7,143 bases of DNA from Candidatus Berkelbacteria bacterium (GTDB lineage Bacteria; Patescibacteriota; UBA1384; JAHJRZ01). Of the stretch, positions 1 to 6,840 are shown one piece after another; position 1 is the stretch's first letter; each line of letters starts with the position of its first letter. Under the pieces are notes generated by a model that was given only the letters and a program-made list of their open reading frames with translations, was not told the origin of the DNA and did not search any database. Location of the stretch: positions 1 through 7,143 of the forward strand of contig JAPLVI010000049.1 in NCBI GenBank assembly GCA_026397195.1. Reading direction: 5' to 3'. The translations under genes and the position numbers were made by a program.

Positions 1-18
1 TGTCCTAAAACAAGATGA
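1..18 (+). CDS. Possible 3' end of an upstream gene (partial)
   Basis: Reading from base 1 gives five codons (CPKTR) and then TGA at 16-18, which overlaps the murG ATG as ATGA. The same 4-bp overlap occurs at the three following gene junctions, so this is probably the end of the preceding operon gene. In other bacteria ftsW often stands here, but five residues cannot identify it. Confidence 0.3.
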   Translation, partial: CPKTR

Positions 19-1211
19 AAAATCCCAATTATAAAATTTTATTCGTTGGCGGGGGGACTGGCGGACACGTCACACCTTTAATTGCCGTTATTGAGGAGCT
101 CTTGACCTCCGGTGTTCCTTCAAGCTCAATTTTTTTAGTGACAGACAGGGAATCGGCAAGAATGGATTATCATTGCTGGCAAGTCAGCCCGGAGCGAGCC
201 GCATCGAGCGGAGGCAATGACAAACTCTCCGAGGCGTCAGGCCGAGGATGCCGCGGGCGTAAGCCCAAGGCAGTTTATGTCTTAGGCCATCAAATCGAAG
301 TTCACATAATTACTGGTGGTAAGTTCAATCGTTTTTTTACTTTTGAGAATCTCTTAACTCCTTTTAAAGTAATTGCTGGTTTTTTTCAGTCGTTGGGCCT
401 TCTTAGGAAAATTAGACCAGATGTGATTTTAGCTAAAGGGGCTTATCTTTCAGCGCCGTTGGTCTATGCCGCATCTCTTCTTCATCTTCCCATCTATCTC
501 CATGAATCAGATTCAGTCATGGGTACGACGAATATGCGCCTCGCCAAATATGCTCAAAAAATCTTCGTTTCATTCCCTTTAGAATATTATGATGATGAAC
601 TCAAAGATAAACTTATTGAGTCCGGCTTACCAATTCGAAGAAGATTTTTTAATGAAGAACCGTTTGAGGTTAACACTCAATATAAAAAAATCTTGATTTG
701 GGGAGGAAGCCAAGGTGCAGATAGGCTTAATCGTTTAATTATCGAGAGACTCCCAGATTATTTGAAGAATTATGAACTTTATCATATTTGTGGCGAAAAA
801 AATCTGGGATATTGTGAGCGAGCCAAAAGCAATTTTACCTCTGAGTTACAATCTAGATACCATTTGTATGGTTTTTTGGGCCGCGAAATAGAAAAAGTTG
901 TTGCAGTTGCAGATCTGGTAATTTCTCGCTCTGGGGCGACAAGCCTCTTTGAGCTTGCCGCAATAGGTAAAGCGGTCATTGCCATTCCATATCCAATCTC
1001 AGCCTCTAATCATCAATATAAAAACGCCGAATACTTTGAAAAAAAAGGCGCAGTAGTCCTTTTAGAGGAAAAGGATCTCGATGACAAAGAATTAATGAAT
1101 GAGATTTTTTCTTTGATGGAGAATAATATCGAGAGAAACGATTTAAGAAAAAATATATTGAATTTAGCGCCTAAAGACGCAGCTAGAGTGGTGGCTAATA
1201 ATTTGTTATGA
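15..1211 (+). CDS. murG: MurG, lipid I N-acetylglucosaminyltransferase, with an in-frame repeat insertion
   Basis: MurG transfers GlcNAc from UDP-GlcNAc to lipid I, making lipid II on the cytoplasmic face of the membrane. Visible GT28 features are the N-terminal glycine loop GGGTGGH (residues 12-18), a KGAYLSAP segment (141-148), HESDS (163-167, usually HEQN in other phyla), the GGSQGA loop opening the C-terminal Rossmann domain (230-235), and the donor-sugar site ISRSGATSLFELAAIGKAV (303-321) followed by NHQYKNA (332-338). The product is 398 aa, longer than the usual 350-370. The excess is explained by residues 53-88, a GC-rich repeat-derived insert; without them the protein is 362 aa. All catalytic-region motifs downstream are intact, so the protein may still work. 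The start is the ATG overlapping an upstream TGA, and the stop overlaps murC by 4 bp. The family call is firm; activity with the insert is unknown. Confidence 0.95.
   Translation: MKNPNYKILFVGGGTGGHVTPLIAVIEELLTSGVPSSSIFLVTDRESARMDYHCWQVSPERAASSGGNDKLSEASGRGCRGRKPKAVYVLGHQIEVHIITGGKFNRFFTFENLLTPFKVIAGFFQSLGLLRKIRPDVILAKGAYLSAPLVYAASLLHLPIYLHESDSVMGTTNMRLAKYAQKIFVSFPLEYYDDELKDKLIESGLPIRRRFFNEEPFEVNTQYKKILIWGGSQGADRLNRLIIERLPDYLKNYELYHICGEKNLGYCERAKSNFTSELQSRYHLYGFLGREIEKVVAVADLVISRSGATSLFELAAIGKAVIAIPYPISASNHQYKNAEYFEKKGAVVLLEEKDLDDKELMNEIFSLMENNIERNDLRKNILNLAPKDAARVVANNLL
171..278 (+). repeat. GC-rich palindromic element inserted in frame in murG
   Basis: This stretch of 108 bp (36 codons) is about 63% GC by hand count in a strongly AT-rich gene. 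It lies between two TTAT tetranucleotides (167-170 and 275-278). It contains an outer inverted repeat CATTGC (171-176)/GCAATG (214-219), a stem CGGAG (209-213)/CTCCG (227-231), a direct repeat CCGAGG (229-234 and 242-247), and a terminal hairpin at 249-272 (TGCC..GGGC-GTAA-GCCC..GGCA). Bases 180-278 align with 6864-6961 at roughly 75% identity with one gap, and 227-256 matches 6910-6939 at 28/30. The exact edges are inferred. The right edge is uncertain because the intergenic copy also ends in AGTTCAT, similar to AGTTTAT here. It is translated as HCWQVSPERAA...KAVY. Confidence 0.85.
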
Positions 1212-2527
1212 AACTTTATTTTATAGGCATCGGTGGAATCTCAATGAGTGGGTTGGCTAAATTTCTGCACGAGCAGGGGACAGAGGTTTGTGGTTCGGAT
1301 TTAGTTAAAAACGAAATAACAGATTCTTTGCGTGAAAAGGGGATTAAGGTTTTGGTGCCCCAAAAAAAAGAAAATATTGATGCTTCTTATGACGAAGTGA
1401 TTTATACCTCTGCTATCACCCCTGGTTCACCAGGGGACGCCGAACTTCAAGAAGCGAAAAGGCTTGGAATCAAAATAATTAAACGTGCTGCAAAAATAGG
1501 GGAGTTAACCAAAAAATATAAAACAATTGCTATATCCGGAACGCATGGCAAAAGCACCACTACCGCCATGGTTCTGCAGATTTTGCTTGAAGCCGGCAAA
1601 GATCCTTCCGCACTTCTCGGCTCTAATTTTGATTTAATTAAGAGTAATTATCGTGTGGGAAAAAGTGATTTATTGGTTATTGAATCGGATGAATTTGACC
1701 GTTCGTTTCATAATTTCTATGTCAATTTCGGCGCTATCTTAAATGTAGAGGCTGACCATCTTGATTATTTTAAAGAAGGCTTGGAAGAAATAAAAATTGC
1801 TTTTGAAAAATATATTCAGGAAAATTTTAAAGAAAAAGCCTTTTTAGTTTACAACGCCGATGACAAAAACCTACATGAGATAATAGCTAAAATTCATCGG
1901 CCTGATTTAGAAAAAAAGACTTTTGGGGGAAAGGGTGATTATAAATTATTCGAAATCAAACTTAAACTTAGTGTCCCGGGAATTCACAATCAAAAAAACG
2001 CCTTAGTAGCCTTGGCCATCGCCGAAAAAATCGGCATTGAAAGAAAAATGGTAATTAAAGCACTTTCAAAATTTAAAGGCGCGGCACGCCGTTTTGATTT
2101 TAAAGGAAAACGTAATGGCGTCAAAGTATATGACGATTATGCCCACCATCCAACCGAGGTCAAAGCAACGCTTCAGGCAGCTCGCGACAAATTCAAAAAG
2201 AATCGCCTGATTGCCGTTTTTCAACCGCACCAATATTCGCGTACCTATTTTTTTGCTAAAGATTTTGCCACATCATTTTTAAAGGCGAACATTGTTATTA
2301 TCCCGCCGATTTACGAAGTTGCTGGCCGGGACGAAGAAAAGAAAATCGACAATTTTGAGCTAGCGAAAATGATTAAAGTAAATCAAAAAGAAGTATTTGC
2401 CACTAAAAGTTTTGAGGATACAGTTTGGAAATTAAATCAAATTTCAAAAGCTAACGATATAATTATCGTCATGGGCGCCGGGCCAATTTATCAAGTGGCT
2501 GATGAATTTTTAGCCAAAAAAACATGA
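1208..2527 (+). CDS. murC: MurC, UDP-N-acetylmuramate--L-alanine ligase
   Basis: MurC is the cytoplasmic ATP-dependent ligase that adds L-Ala to UDP-MurNAc, the first amino acid of the stem peptide. All three Mur ligase domains are seen. The UDP-binding N-domain has GIGGISMSGLA (7-17). The central ATPase domain has the P-loop SGTHGKSTT (110-118), ESDEFDRSF (159-167) and NVEADHLDYF (179-188). The hinge and C-domain have PGIHNQKNALVA (257-268), GAARRFD (291-297), DDYAHHPTEV (309-318, the MurC hallmark) and FQPHQYSRT (338-346), ending with MGAG (422-425). At 439 aa it is slightly short for the family (about 440-490), in line with a streamlined genome. Its ATG overlaps the murG TGA (ATGA), with no clear Shine-Dalgarno sequence, which suggests translational coupling. 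Its own TGA overlaps the next gene in the same way. Confidence 0.97.
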   Translation: MKLYFIGIGGISMSGLAKFLHEQGTEVCGSDLVKNEITDSLREKGIKVLVPQKKENIDASYDEVIYTSAITPGSPGDAELQEAKRLGIKIIKRAAKIGELTKKYKTIAISGTHGKSTTTAMVLQILLEAGKDPSALLGSNFDLIKSNYRVGKSDLLVIESDEFDRSFHNFYVNFGAILNVEADHLDYFKEGLEEIKIAFEKYIQENFKEKAFLVYNADDKNLHEIIAKIHRPDLEKKTFGGKGDYKLFEIKLKLSVPGIHNQKNALVALAIAEKIGIERKMVIKALSKFKGAARRFDFKGKRNGVKVYDDYAHHPTEVKATLQAARDKFKKNRLIAVFQPHQYSRTYFFAKDFATSFLKANIVIIPPIYEVAGRDEEKKIDNFELAKMIKVNQKEVFATKSFEDTVWKLNQISKANDIIIVMGAGPIYQVADEFLAKKT

Positions 2528-3621
2528 TTGACCCCATTAAAAAACCAGAAGAAAGACGTATTGTCGAATTTAAAACCAAACAAGAGACCAAAAGAGAGAA
2601 AATAGACAAGCATGTTTACATTGAGGAAACAAAAAGTTCTCGGGGGAAAGGATTTTCTTGGGCGCATTTTTTGCTTATTACCTGTGCTTCTATAATTGTA
2701 TCGGGACTATTTTGGGGTGGTCTTTTTGTTTATGGAATAACGAAGGCTAAAAATCAAACCATAACCGAGAATTATTCTGGTGGTGCACCGGCCTTTAATC
2801 CAGAACCTAGTCTCCCAGAAATTGGAGAAAATGAAGCTAATTATGATTTAGTAAATATCCTGCTTTTAGGTAACGGTGGAGCCAATCATCCAGGTGGTGC
2901 ACTTTGTGATGTTATTCAGGTTTTATCATTCAATGTTAAGACCAAAAAAACATTTATGGTTTCAATCCCGCGTGATTTATTCGTAGATATTAATGGCAAT
3001 AAGCACAAAATAAATGAAATGTATTTTCGGGGAGAAGCCAAAGGCAAGGGAATGGGAGGGGATTTATCGAAAAAAATTACCGGAGATATTTTGGGTATTC
3101 CCATTCATTATTATTTTAAAATTGATTTTGAAGGATTTAAAAAAATCGTAGATACTCTAGAGGGAATTGATGTTTATGTTGACCAAGGAATTTCCGATCC
3201 AGTTTGGGGATATTATATCAATCCAGGTATGCATCATTTTAATGGAAATCAAGCACTCGATTATGTCCGTAGTCGTGAATCAACAAGCGATTTTGATCGC
3301 TCTGCCCGTCAACAGAAAACCCTTGTTTCAATGCGGGATAAGGCAATGTCCTTAAATATTTTGTCCGACCCGACTAAAATTTCAAGTATTATTGAAACAA
3401 TGTCAAAAAACATGAGAACTGACATTACTCTCGAAGAGATGATAAAAATATTTTTTGTTGCCAAAGATATTCCGTTTGAAAATATGTCAAGCTATGTTTT
3501 TGATACCGGTCCAGATAATTTTTTATATTCGACTATTACGCGAGGTGGAGCCTATGTCATTCTGCCAAAAGCTGATAATTATGATCAAATACATGAATTT
3601 ATCAAACAAAAACTGCCATGA
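2524..3621 (+). CDS. LytR-CpsA-Psr (LCP) family membrane-anchored glycopolymer ligase
   Basis: LCP proteins transfer lipid-linked glycopolymers (teichoic acid or capsule-like) onto peptidoglycan outside the membrane. Residues 1-45 are a charged cytoplasmic tail, about 47-72 form one membrane segment, and a short low-complexity linker leads to the LCP domain from about 108. Domain marks are NILLLGNGG (111-119), CDVIQV (128-133, Asp129 in the conserved metal/pyrophosphate position), VSIPRDLF (146-153), GIPIHYYFKIDFEGF (191-205) and the C-terminal signature GNQALDYVRSR (241-251) with DFDRSARQQ (256-264). The Arg usually found just before the SDT-type motif is not seen; LC precedes Asp129 instead. 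Length (365 aa) is normal. It sits between murC and murB with 4-bp overlaps on both sides, an inference that its job is tied to nascent wall. The polymer it transfers is unknown. Confidence 0.9.
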   Translation: MIDPIKKPEERRIVEFKTKQETKREKIDKHVYIEETKSSRGKGFSWAHFLLITCASIIVSGLFWGGLFVYGITKAKNQTITENYSGGAPAFNPEPSLPEIGENEANYDLVNILLLGNGGANHPGGALCDVIQVLSFNVKTKKTFMVSIPRDLFVDINGNKHKINEMYFRGEAKGKGMGGDLSKKITGDILGIPIHYYFKIDFEGFKKIVDTLEGIDVYVDQGISDPVWGYYINPGMHHFNGNQALDYVRSRESTSDFDRSARQQKTLVSMRDKAMSLNILSDPTKISSIIETMSKNMRTDITLEEMIKIFFVAKDIPFENMSSYVFDTGPDNFLYSTITRGGAYVILPKADNYDQIHEFIKQKLP

Positions 3622-4565
3622 TGTTGGATACTTTAAAAGAAAAAACGGGGCTTAAGGTTCAAGAGAATGTTCCCTTGAAAAATTTAACCACAATTCATAT
3701 TGGAGGCAATGCGCGTTACTTTATTGAAGCTCGCGATGTGCATGAACTTCTTGCGGTGGCAAAAACAGTTGTCGAGCTTGGGGTAAAATTTTTTATTCTC
3801 GGTGGTGGCAGTAATCTCATTATTTCTGACTCTGGCTTTGAGGGAGTAGTTATAAAAAATGAATCAGGTGATATGTCAATTGAAAGTAATGAAGTGATGG
3901 TTGATTCAGGAATTAAACTCCCGGTTTTAATTAGAAAGTTAGCCGAACTTGACATGGGAGGATTAGAATTTTTATGCGGTATCCCCGGTACTTTGGGCGG
4001 AGCAGTAGTTAATAATGCTGGTGCCTTTGGTGATTCAATCTCAAATCATATCAAATCAGTCACAATTTTAGATCATAAAGGTGAAGTAAGGATTGTTTTA
4101 AAAAATGATTTACAGTTTGGCTATCGTTCAAGTATTTTTAAACAAATTTCGGAGCACGAAAAAAGAGGTATAATCTTGCGTGTCCGTTTAATTTTAAGGA
4201 AAGGAGCAAGAGAAGAAATTGCCCGAAAAATAAATAATTATTTACGTTTAAGAGCAGATCAGCCCAAGGGGCTAAGTTGTGGTTCCTACTTTAAAAATCC
4301 AAAAATTGAATTAATTGAAAAAGAATGGGAACAAGTTGTTAAAGATGGACGAATTCCCGCAGGCTATCTTTTAGAACAAATAAACGCCAAGGGAAGAAGA
4401 GATGGCGCTGTTTTTGTCTCGCCCAAACATGCAAATTGGATTATAAACAAAGGCAAGGGCAAAGCAGAAGAAGTGAAAAGGCTCGCTGAATCTTTAAAGG
4501 CTGAAGTTGATAGACGTTTTGGCATACAACTAGAAGAAGAAGTAGAATATATAGGATTTGATTAG
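3618..4565 (+). CDS. murB: MurB, UDP-N-acetylenolpyruvoylglucosamine reductase
   Basis: MurB is the FAD enzyme that reduces UDP-GlcNAc-enolpyruvate with NADPH to UDP-MurNAc, the substrate of the MurC encoded upstream. FAD-binding marks are TTIHIGGNARYF (24-35), LGGGSNL (61-67) and GLEFLCGIPGTLGGAVVNNA (115-134). The substrate region has FGYRSSIF (167-174), and SCGSYFKNP (220-228) holds the proton-donor Ser223. Further on are PKHANWIINKG (269-279) and the final LEEEVEYIG (305-313), whose Glu308 matches the conserved catalytic Glu. At 315 aa it is of the short type II class. The start is ATGATG; the first ATG overlaps the LCP stop as ATGA and the second (3621) is a possible alternative. No Shine-Dalgarno sequence is evident. 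The stop is a TAG one base before the ftsQ ATG. Confidence 0.96.
   Translation: MMLDTLKEKTGLKVQENVPLKNLTTIHIGGNARYFIEARDVHELLAVAKTVVELGVKFFILGGGSNLIISDSGFEGVVIKNESGDMSIESNEVMVDSGIKLPVLIRKLAELDMGGLEFLCGIPGTLGGAVVNNAGAFGDSISNHIKSVTILDHKGEVRIVLKNDLQFGYRSSIFKQISEHEKRGIILRVRLILRKGAREEIARKINNYLRLRADQPKGLSCGSYFKNPKIELIEKEWEQVVKDGRIPAGYLLEQINAKGRRDGAVFVSPKHANWIINKGKGKAEEVKRLAESLKAEVDRRFGIQLEEEVEYIGFD
4553..4556 (+). promoter_or_regulatory. Ribosome binding site of ftsQ (AGGA)
   Basis: AGGA lies 10 bases before the ATG at 4567, but only one base before an in-frame TTG at 4558. Spacing therefore favours the ATG. This is the one junction of the operon where the genes do not overlap and a recognisable site is present. 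It lies within the last codons of murB. Confidence 0.5.
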
Positions 4566-4566
4566 T

Positions 4567-5340
4567 ATGGTAGAAAGAATTCCTAAAATTATTGTTCCAG
4601 CGGAGGAGAAAAAACCCGGTTTTCGATTTTCCTTAAAAACATTTTACTTAATATTAATCATTGTGGCGATAATTCTGATTGCTTATGGTCTTTTTTTCAG
4701 TTCATTCTTCAAGGTAAAAAATATTGATTTAAAAGGCGCAAATTTGGTTGACGGAGAGAAAGTCAAAAAAGTAGTTATGTTTGCAATAAACGAAGAGTCA
4801 AATATTTTTCTCTACAATAGCAAATATATTACCGATAAAATTAAAGAGAATTTTCCTTTGATCTCTGAAGTACAGATTCAAAAAGGCATACCTGACACCA
4901 TTAGGGTTTTAATTATCGAACGTAAACCAGTTATTGTTTGGCAAACCGCCGATAAAAAATATTTAGTAGACAAGGACGGTTATGCTTATCTTGAGGCTGA
5001 TGCCAATAACTCTAAGGATTTACCCATTGTGATTGATAGCCAAAATATTCCGGTTAAACTCTCAACAAGAATTGCTAGCCGTAATTTTCTCGATTTTGTT
5101 CGTGAAATGATTGATAAATTTACTCCACGGACAAAGCTTAAAATTAAGGAATTAAGAATTAATGAAACAACCTTTGATTTAAAGGTTTTAACAACTGATG
5201 GTTATGCTGTCTATTTTGATACCACTCGTAGCGCAGAAACCGAACTTGATGATTTACGTCGAGTGCTTGCCCATCTTAATGGATCTAAGCCCAAAGAATA
5301 TATTGACCTTCGAGTTGAGGGCTGGGCGTATTACAAATAA
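4567..5340 (+). CDS. ftsQ: FtsQ/DivIB cell division protein
   Basis: FtsQ/DivIB is a bitopic membrane protein of the divisome that links early and late division proteins (FtsB/FtsL partners) and helps control septal wall synthesis. The 257-aa product has a short cytoplasmic tail (1-20), one membrane helix (about 26-47), then a POTRA domain beginning FFKVKNIDLKGANLV (47-61). This contains NIFLYNSKYITDKIKENFP (79-97), the region where FtsQ usually has N-x-F. It ends near IRVLIIERKPVIVW (112-125). The following beta domain includes YLVDKDGYAY (132-141) and closes with YIDLRVEGWAYYK, a typical FtsQ ending. The ATG at 4567 is preferred to an in-frame TTG at 4558 because of the AGGA spacing. It is the last gene of the operon, and no ftsA or ftsZ follows. 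Overall sequence is weakly conserved, but domain order and operon context agree. Confidence 0.9.
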   Translation: MVERIPKIIVPAEEKKPGFRFSLKTFYLILIIVAIILIAYGLFFSSFFKVKNIDLKGANLVDGEKVKKVVMFAINEESNIFLYNSKYITDKIKENFPLISEVQIQKGIPDTIRVLIIERKPVIVWQTADKKYLVDKDGYAYLEADANNSKDLPIVIDSQNIPVKLSTRIASRNFLDFVREMIDKFTPRTKLKIKELRINETTFDLKVLTTDGYAVYFDTTRSAETELDDLRRVLAHLNGSKPKEYIDLRVEGWAYYK

Positions 5341-5422
5341 CCTAAGAACCAATAAACCGAAGAACTAAAGAACAAAATAGCTTGATGTTTGTCTTCTGTT
5401 TTTAGGTTCATAGGTTCTTAAG
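5341..5422. repeat. Palindromic array of 8-bp units (NNAAGAAC / GTTCTTNN)
   Basis: The left arm is four adjoining octamers: CTAAGAAC (5342-5349), CAATAAAC (5350-5357), CGAAGAAC (5358-5365) and TAAAGAAC (5366-5373). The right arm holds the inverse in the same 8-bp phase: TGTCTTCT (5390-5397, degenerate), GTTTTTAG (5398-5405), GTTCATAG (5406-5413) and GTTCTTAA (5414-5421). Folding 5343-5378 onto 5385-5420 needs no bulge and gives 27 Watson-Crick pairs plus one G-T in 36 positions. It fills almost the whole gap between the ftsQ stop and the convergent gene. It could be a satellite-like repeat, a terminator or both. Confidence 0.7.
5343..5420. terminator. Possible bidirectional terminator between convergent genes
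   Basis: The long imperfect hairpin (outer stem TAAGAACC/GGTTCTTA, 8 bp) begins two bases after the ftsQ stop and lies just past the stop of the opposing gene. This is where a shared terminator is expected. The stem is AT-rich and neither side has a clear T-run, so it is not a standard intrinsic terminator. Confidence 0.3.
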
Positions 5423-5434
5423 TCGTCAAGTCGT
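5419..5434. repeat. Two tandem octamers TAAGTCGT CAAGTCGT
   Basis: Two direct octamers, identical in 7 of 8 bases (5419-5426 and 5427-5434), overlap the end of the palindromic array and stop one base before the TAG (5436-5438 on the minus strand) of the mannosyltransferase gene. They share the 8-bp period of the array but have a different unit. Confidence 0.5.
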
Positions 5435-5435
5435 T

Positions 5436-6818
5436 CTACTGCCAATTATTAGTCCAAAGACGCGCCTGAAATGATTTTTGAGAGAGAGTTAGGCCATAGG
5501 TTAAAGGTGAAAAGAAGAAAAATGAAGCAATTGAGATGGCAATAATGACGATAAAAATAATTATTTTTTTGCGGCGGTTTTGCGTTAAATCAATGACAAA
5601 ACACAGAGCAAGGATGGCAAAGATGAGCGCTGCTAAATAGTGATACAAAAACATTGGTCGGGTGATAAAAACAAAAGGTAAATAATTTAAAACAAAACCG
5701 ACTAGAATAAACATTATTGTTTTAAATTTTCGGCGCATTTCCTTAGAAAAGAATAAGCAATTGAGGATTAAAATGACGACTCCCAAAAATGAGCCCCAGA
5801 AGATAATTGGATTACCAAAGAGATATATTTTTGCCTCATTTGTTCCGAGCTGGTCGTTCCAATAATAAATTGGCTTGGCCATCATCGGCCAGGTATACCA
5901 CTTGCTGGCATAGGGGTGTTGATCGGTAATGCGTCCGTTGGAACGGAACATTTCAACGTTTAACTCTATAAATTTAAGAAAAATATTTTCGGGATAAATG
6001 GTTTTATCATTTTCATAGCTATTACCAATAAGTGTTTTTTGAAACTCCCGGCTATGAAAGGCGTCACCTTCACCTGATTTATTGAGAATGGCAAAGTGAA
6101 GCGAAAAAACAGCAAAATAAATGGTAACGGGAAGAAAGATAATAATTAAAATTCTTGGCCAAAAATTATGGATAAGGCATAAATCAATTCGATGTTTAAT
6201 AAAATCAACAATTTCGATGATGACCACCAACGCCAAAAAGGCAGCCCCAGTCCATTTGATACTCAAAGAAAAAGTTAAGCTCAAAAATGCAAGGGCATAA
6301 ATCCAAATTGAATTTTTTCGCCGGGCAATTAAATAGAGAAGTAACCCTAAAAATCCAAATAAGAGAAGCATTGAATCTAGAAGAATAAATAATGATTGTC
6401 CAAGAATCGCATTTTCAAAAATAACAAATAGAGCAGAAGCTATAGAAGCGATAGTCGAAAATTTTAAATTCTTTGCCAAAAAATAAATAACCAGCGGCAA
6501 GAGCGAGCCCGCAATCACTGGCAAAAGGCGAAGCCAAATATAAGAATTATCGGGATACTTTTCGCCTATCTCTTTGAAATCAAAACCCGGTTTAAAGCCA
6601 CTTAATTTCGCTACCCCAGAAATCATCAACTTTCCTAGTGGGGGATGAATATCAAAAAAATATTTATGAGTTAAATATCCAGAGATAAATTTACCAAAAT
6701 GGACCTCATCAAAAACAGTTTCATTAGGATGGCCAAAAAAAGCAAAGTGGGTGGCAATGCTTAAAGCTAAAATTATAACAACAATAAAGATACTCCAAAA
6801 TTTTTTCTTCTTTTCCAT
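5436..6818 (-). CDS. Protein O-mannosyltransferase, GT39 family (PMT)
   Basis: This is a multi-pass membrane glycosyltransferase of the PMT family, which moves mannose from a polyprenyl phosphate donor to Ser/Thr of proteins at the outer face of the membrane. From the chosen ATG (MEKKKKFW) it has 460 aa. There is a first membrane helix (about 7-28), then the catalytic loop FDEVHFGKF with Asp37-Glu38, and DIHPPLGKL (56-64), a family signature. Several hydrophobic helices follow (about 95-240). The C-terminal PMT part has HPYASKWYTWPMMAKPIYYW (301-320), RPMFLYHYLAAL (387-398) and a final LTYGLTLSQKSFQARLW (439-455). The frame stays open 58 codons further upstream, but that stretch is translated repeat (LPRPKGRG..., QPKGWGV), so the shorter start is preferred even though it lacks a good ribosome site. 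Substrate proteins are unknown. It is convergent with ftsQ and divergent from recJ, so it has its own promoter. Confidence 0.93.
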   Translation of the reverse strand: MEKKKKFWSIFIVVIILALSIATHFAFFGHPNETVFDEVHFGKFISGYLTHKYFFDIHPPLGKLMISGVAKLSGFKPGFDFKEIGEKYPDNSYIWLRLLPVIAGSLLPLVIYFLAKNLKFSTIASIASALFVIFENAILGQSLFILLDSMLLLFGFLGLLLYLIARRKNSIWIYALAFLSLTFSLSIKWTGAAFLALVVIIEIVDFIKHRIDLCLIHNFWPRILIIIFLPVTIYFAVFSLHFAILNKSGEGDAFHSREFQKTLIGNSYENDKTIYPENIFLKFIELNVEMFRSNGRITDQHPYASKWYTWPMMAKPIYYWNDQLGTNEAKIYLFGNPIIFWGSFLGVVILILNCLFFSKEMRRKFKTIMFILVGFVLNYLPFVFITRPMFLYHYLAALIFAILALCFVIDLTQNRRKKIIIFIVIIAISIASFFFFSPLTYGLTLSQKSFQARLWTNNWQ

Positions 6819-6840
6819 CTTTATATTCACTGGCTTAACA

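Noticed and set aside
782..985. Antisense reading frames inside murG, the LCP gene and murB (also 2916-3104 and 3716-3955)
   Set aside because: Each lies opposite a well-supported gene, has no recognisable domain or ribosome site, and is explained as a shadow of the coding strand.
15..1211. murG as a pseudogene because of the insertion
   Set aside because: The insert is a multiple of three with no stop, the sequence on both sides stays in one frame, all glycosyltransferase motifs are intact, and downstream operon genes keep their overlaps.
1208..3621. TGA recoded as glycine (code 25)
   Set aside because: Three genes end in TGA exactly where their families end and where the next start lies, so TGA is a stop.
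5341..5434. CRISPR array in the gap after ftsQ
   Set aside because: Units are only 8 bp, contiguous without spacers, and arranged as an inverted pair of arms.
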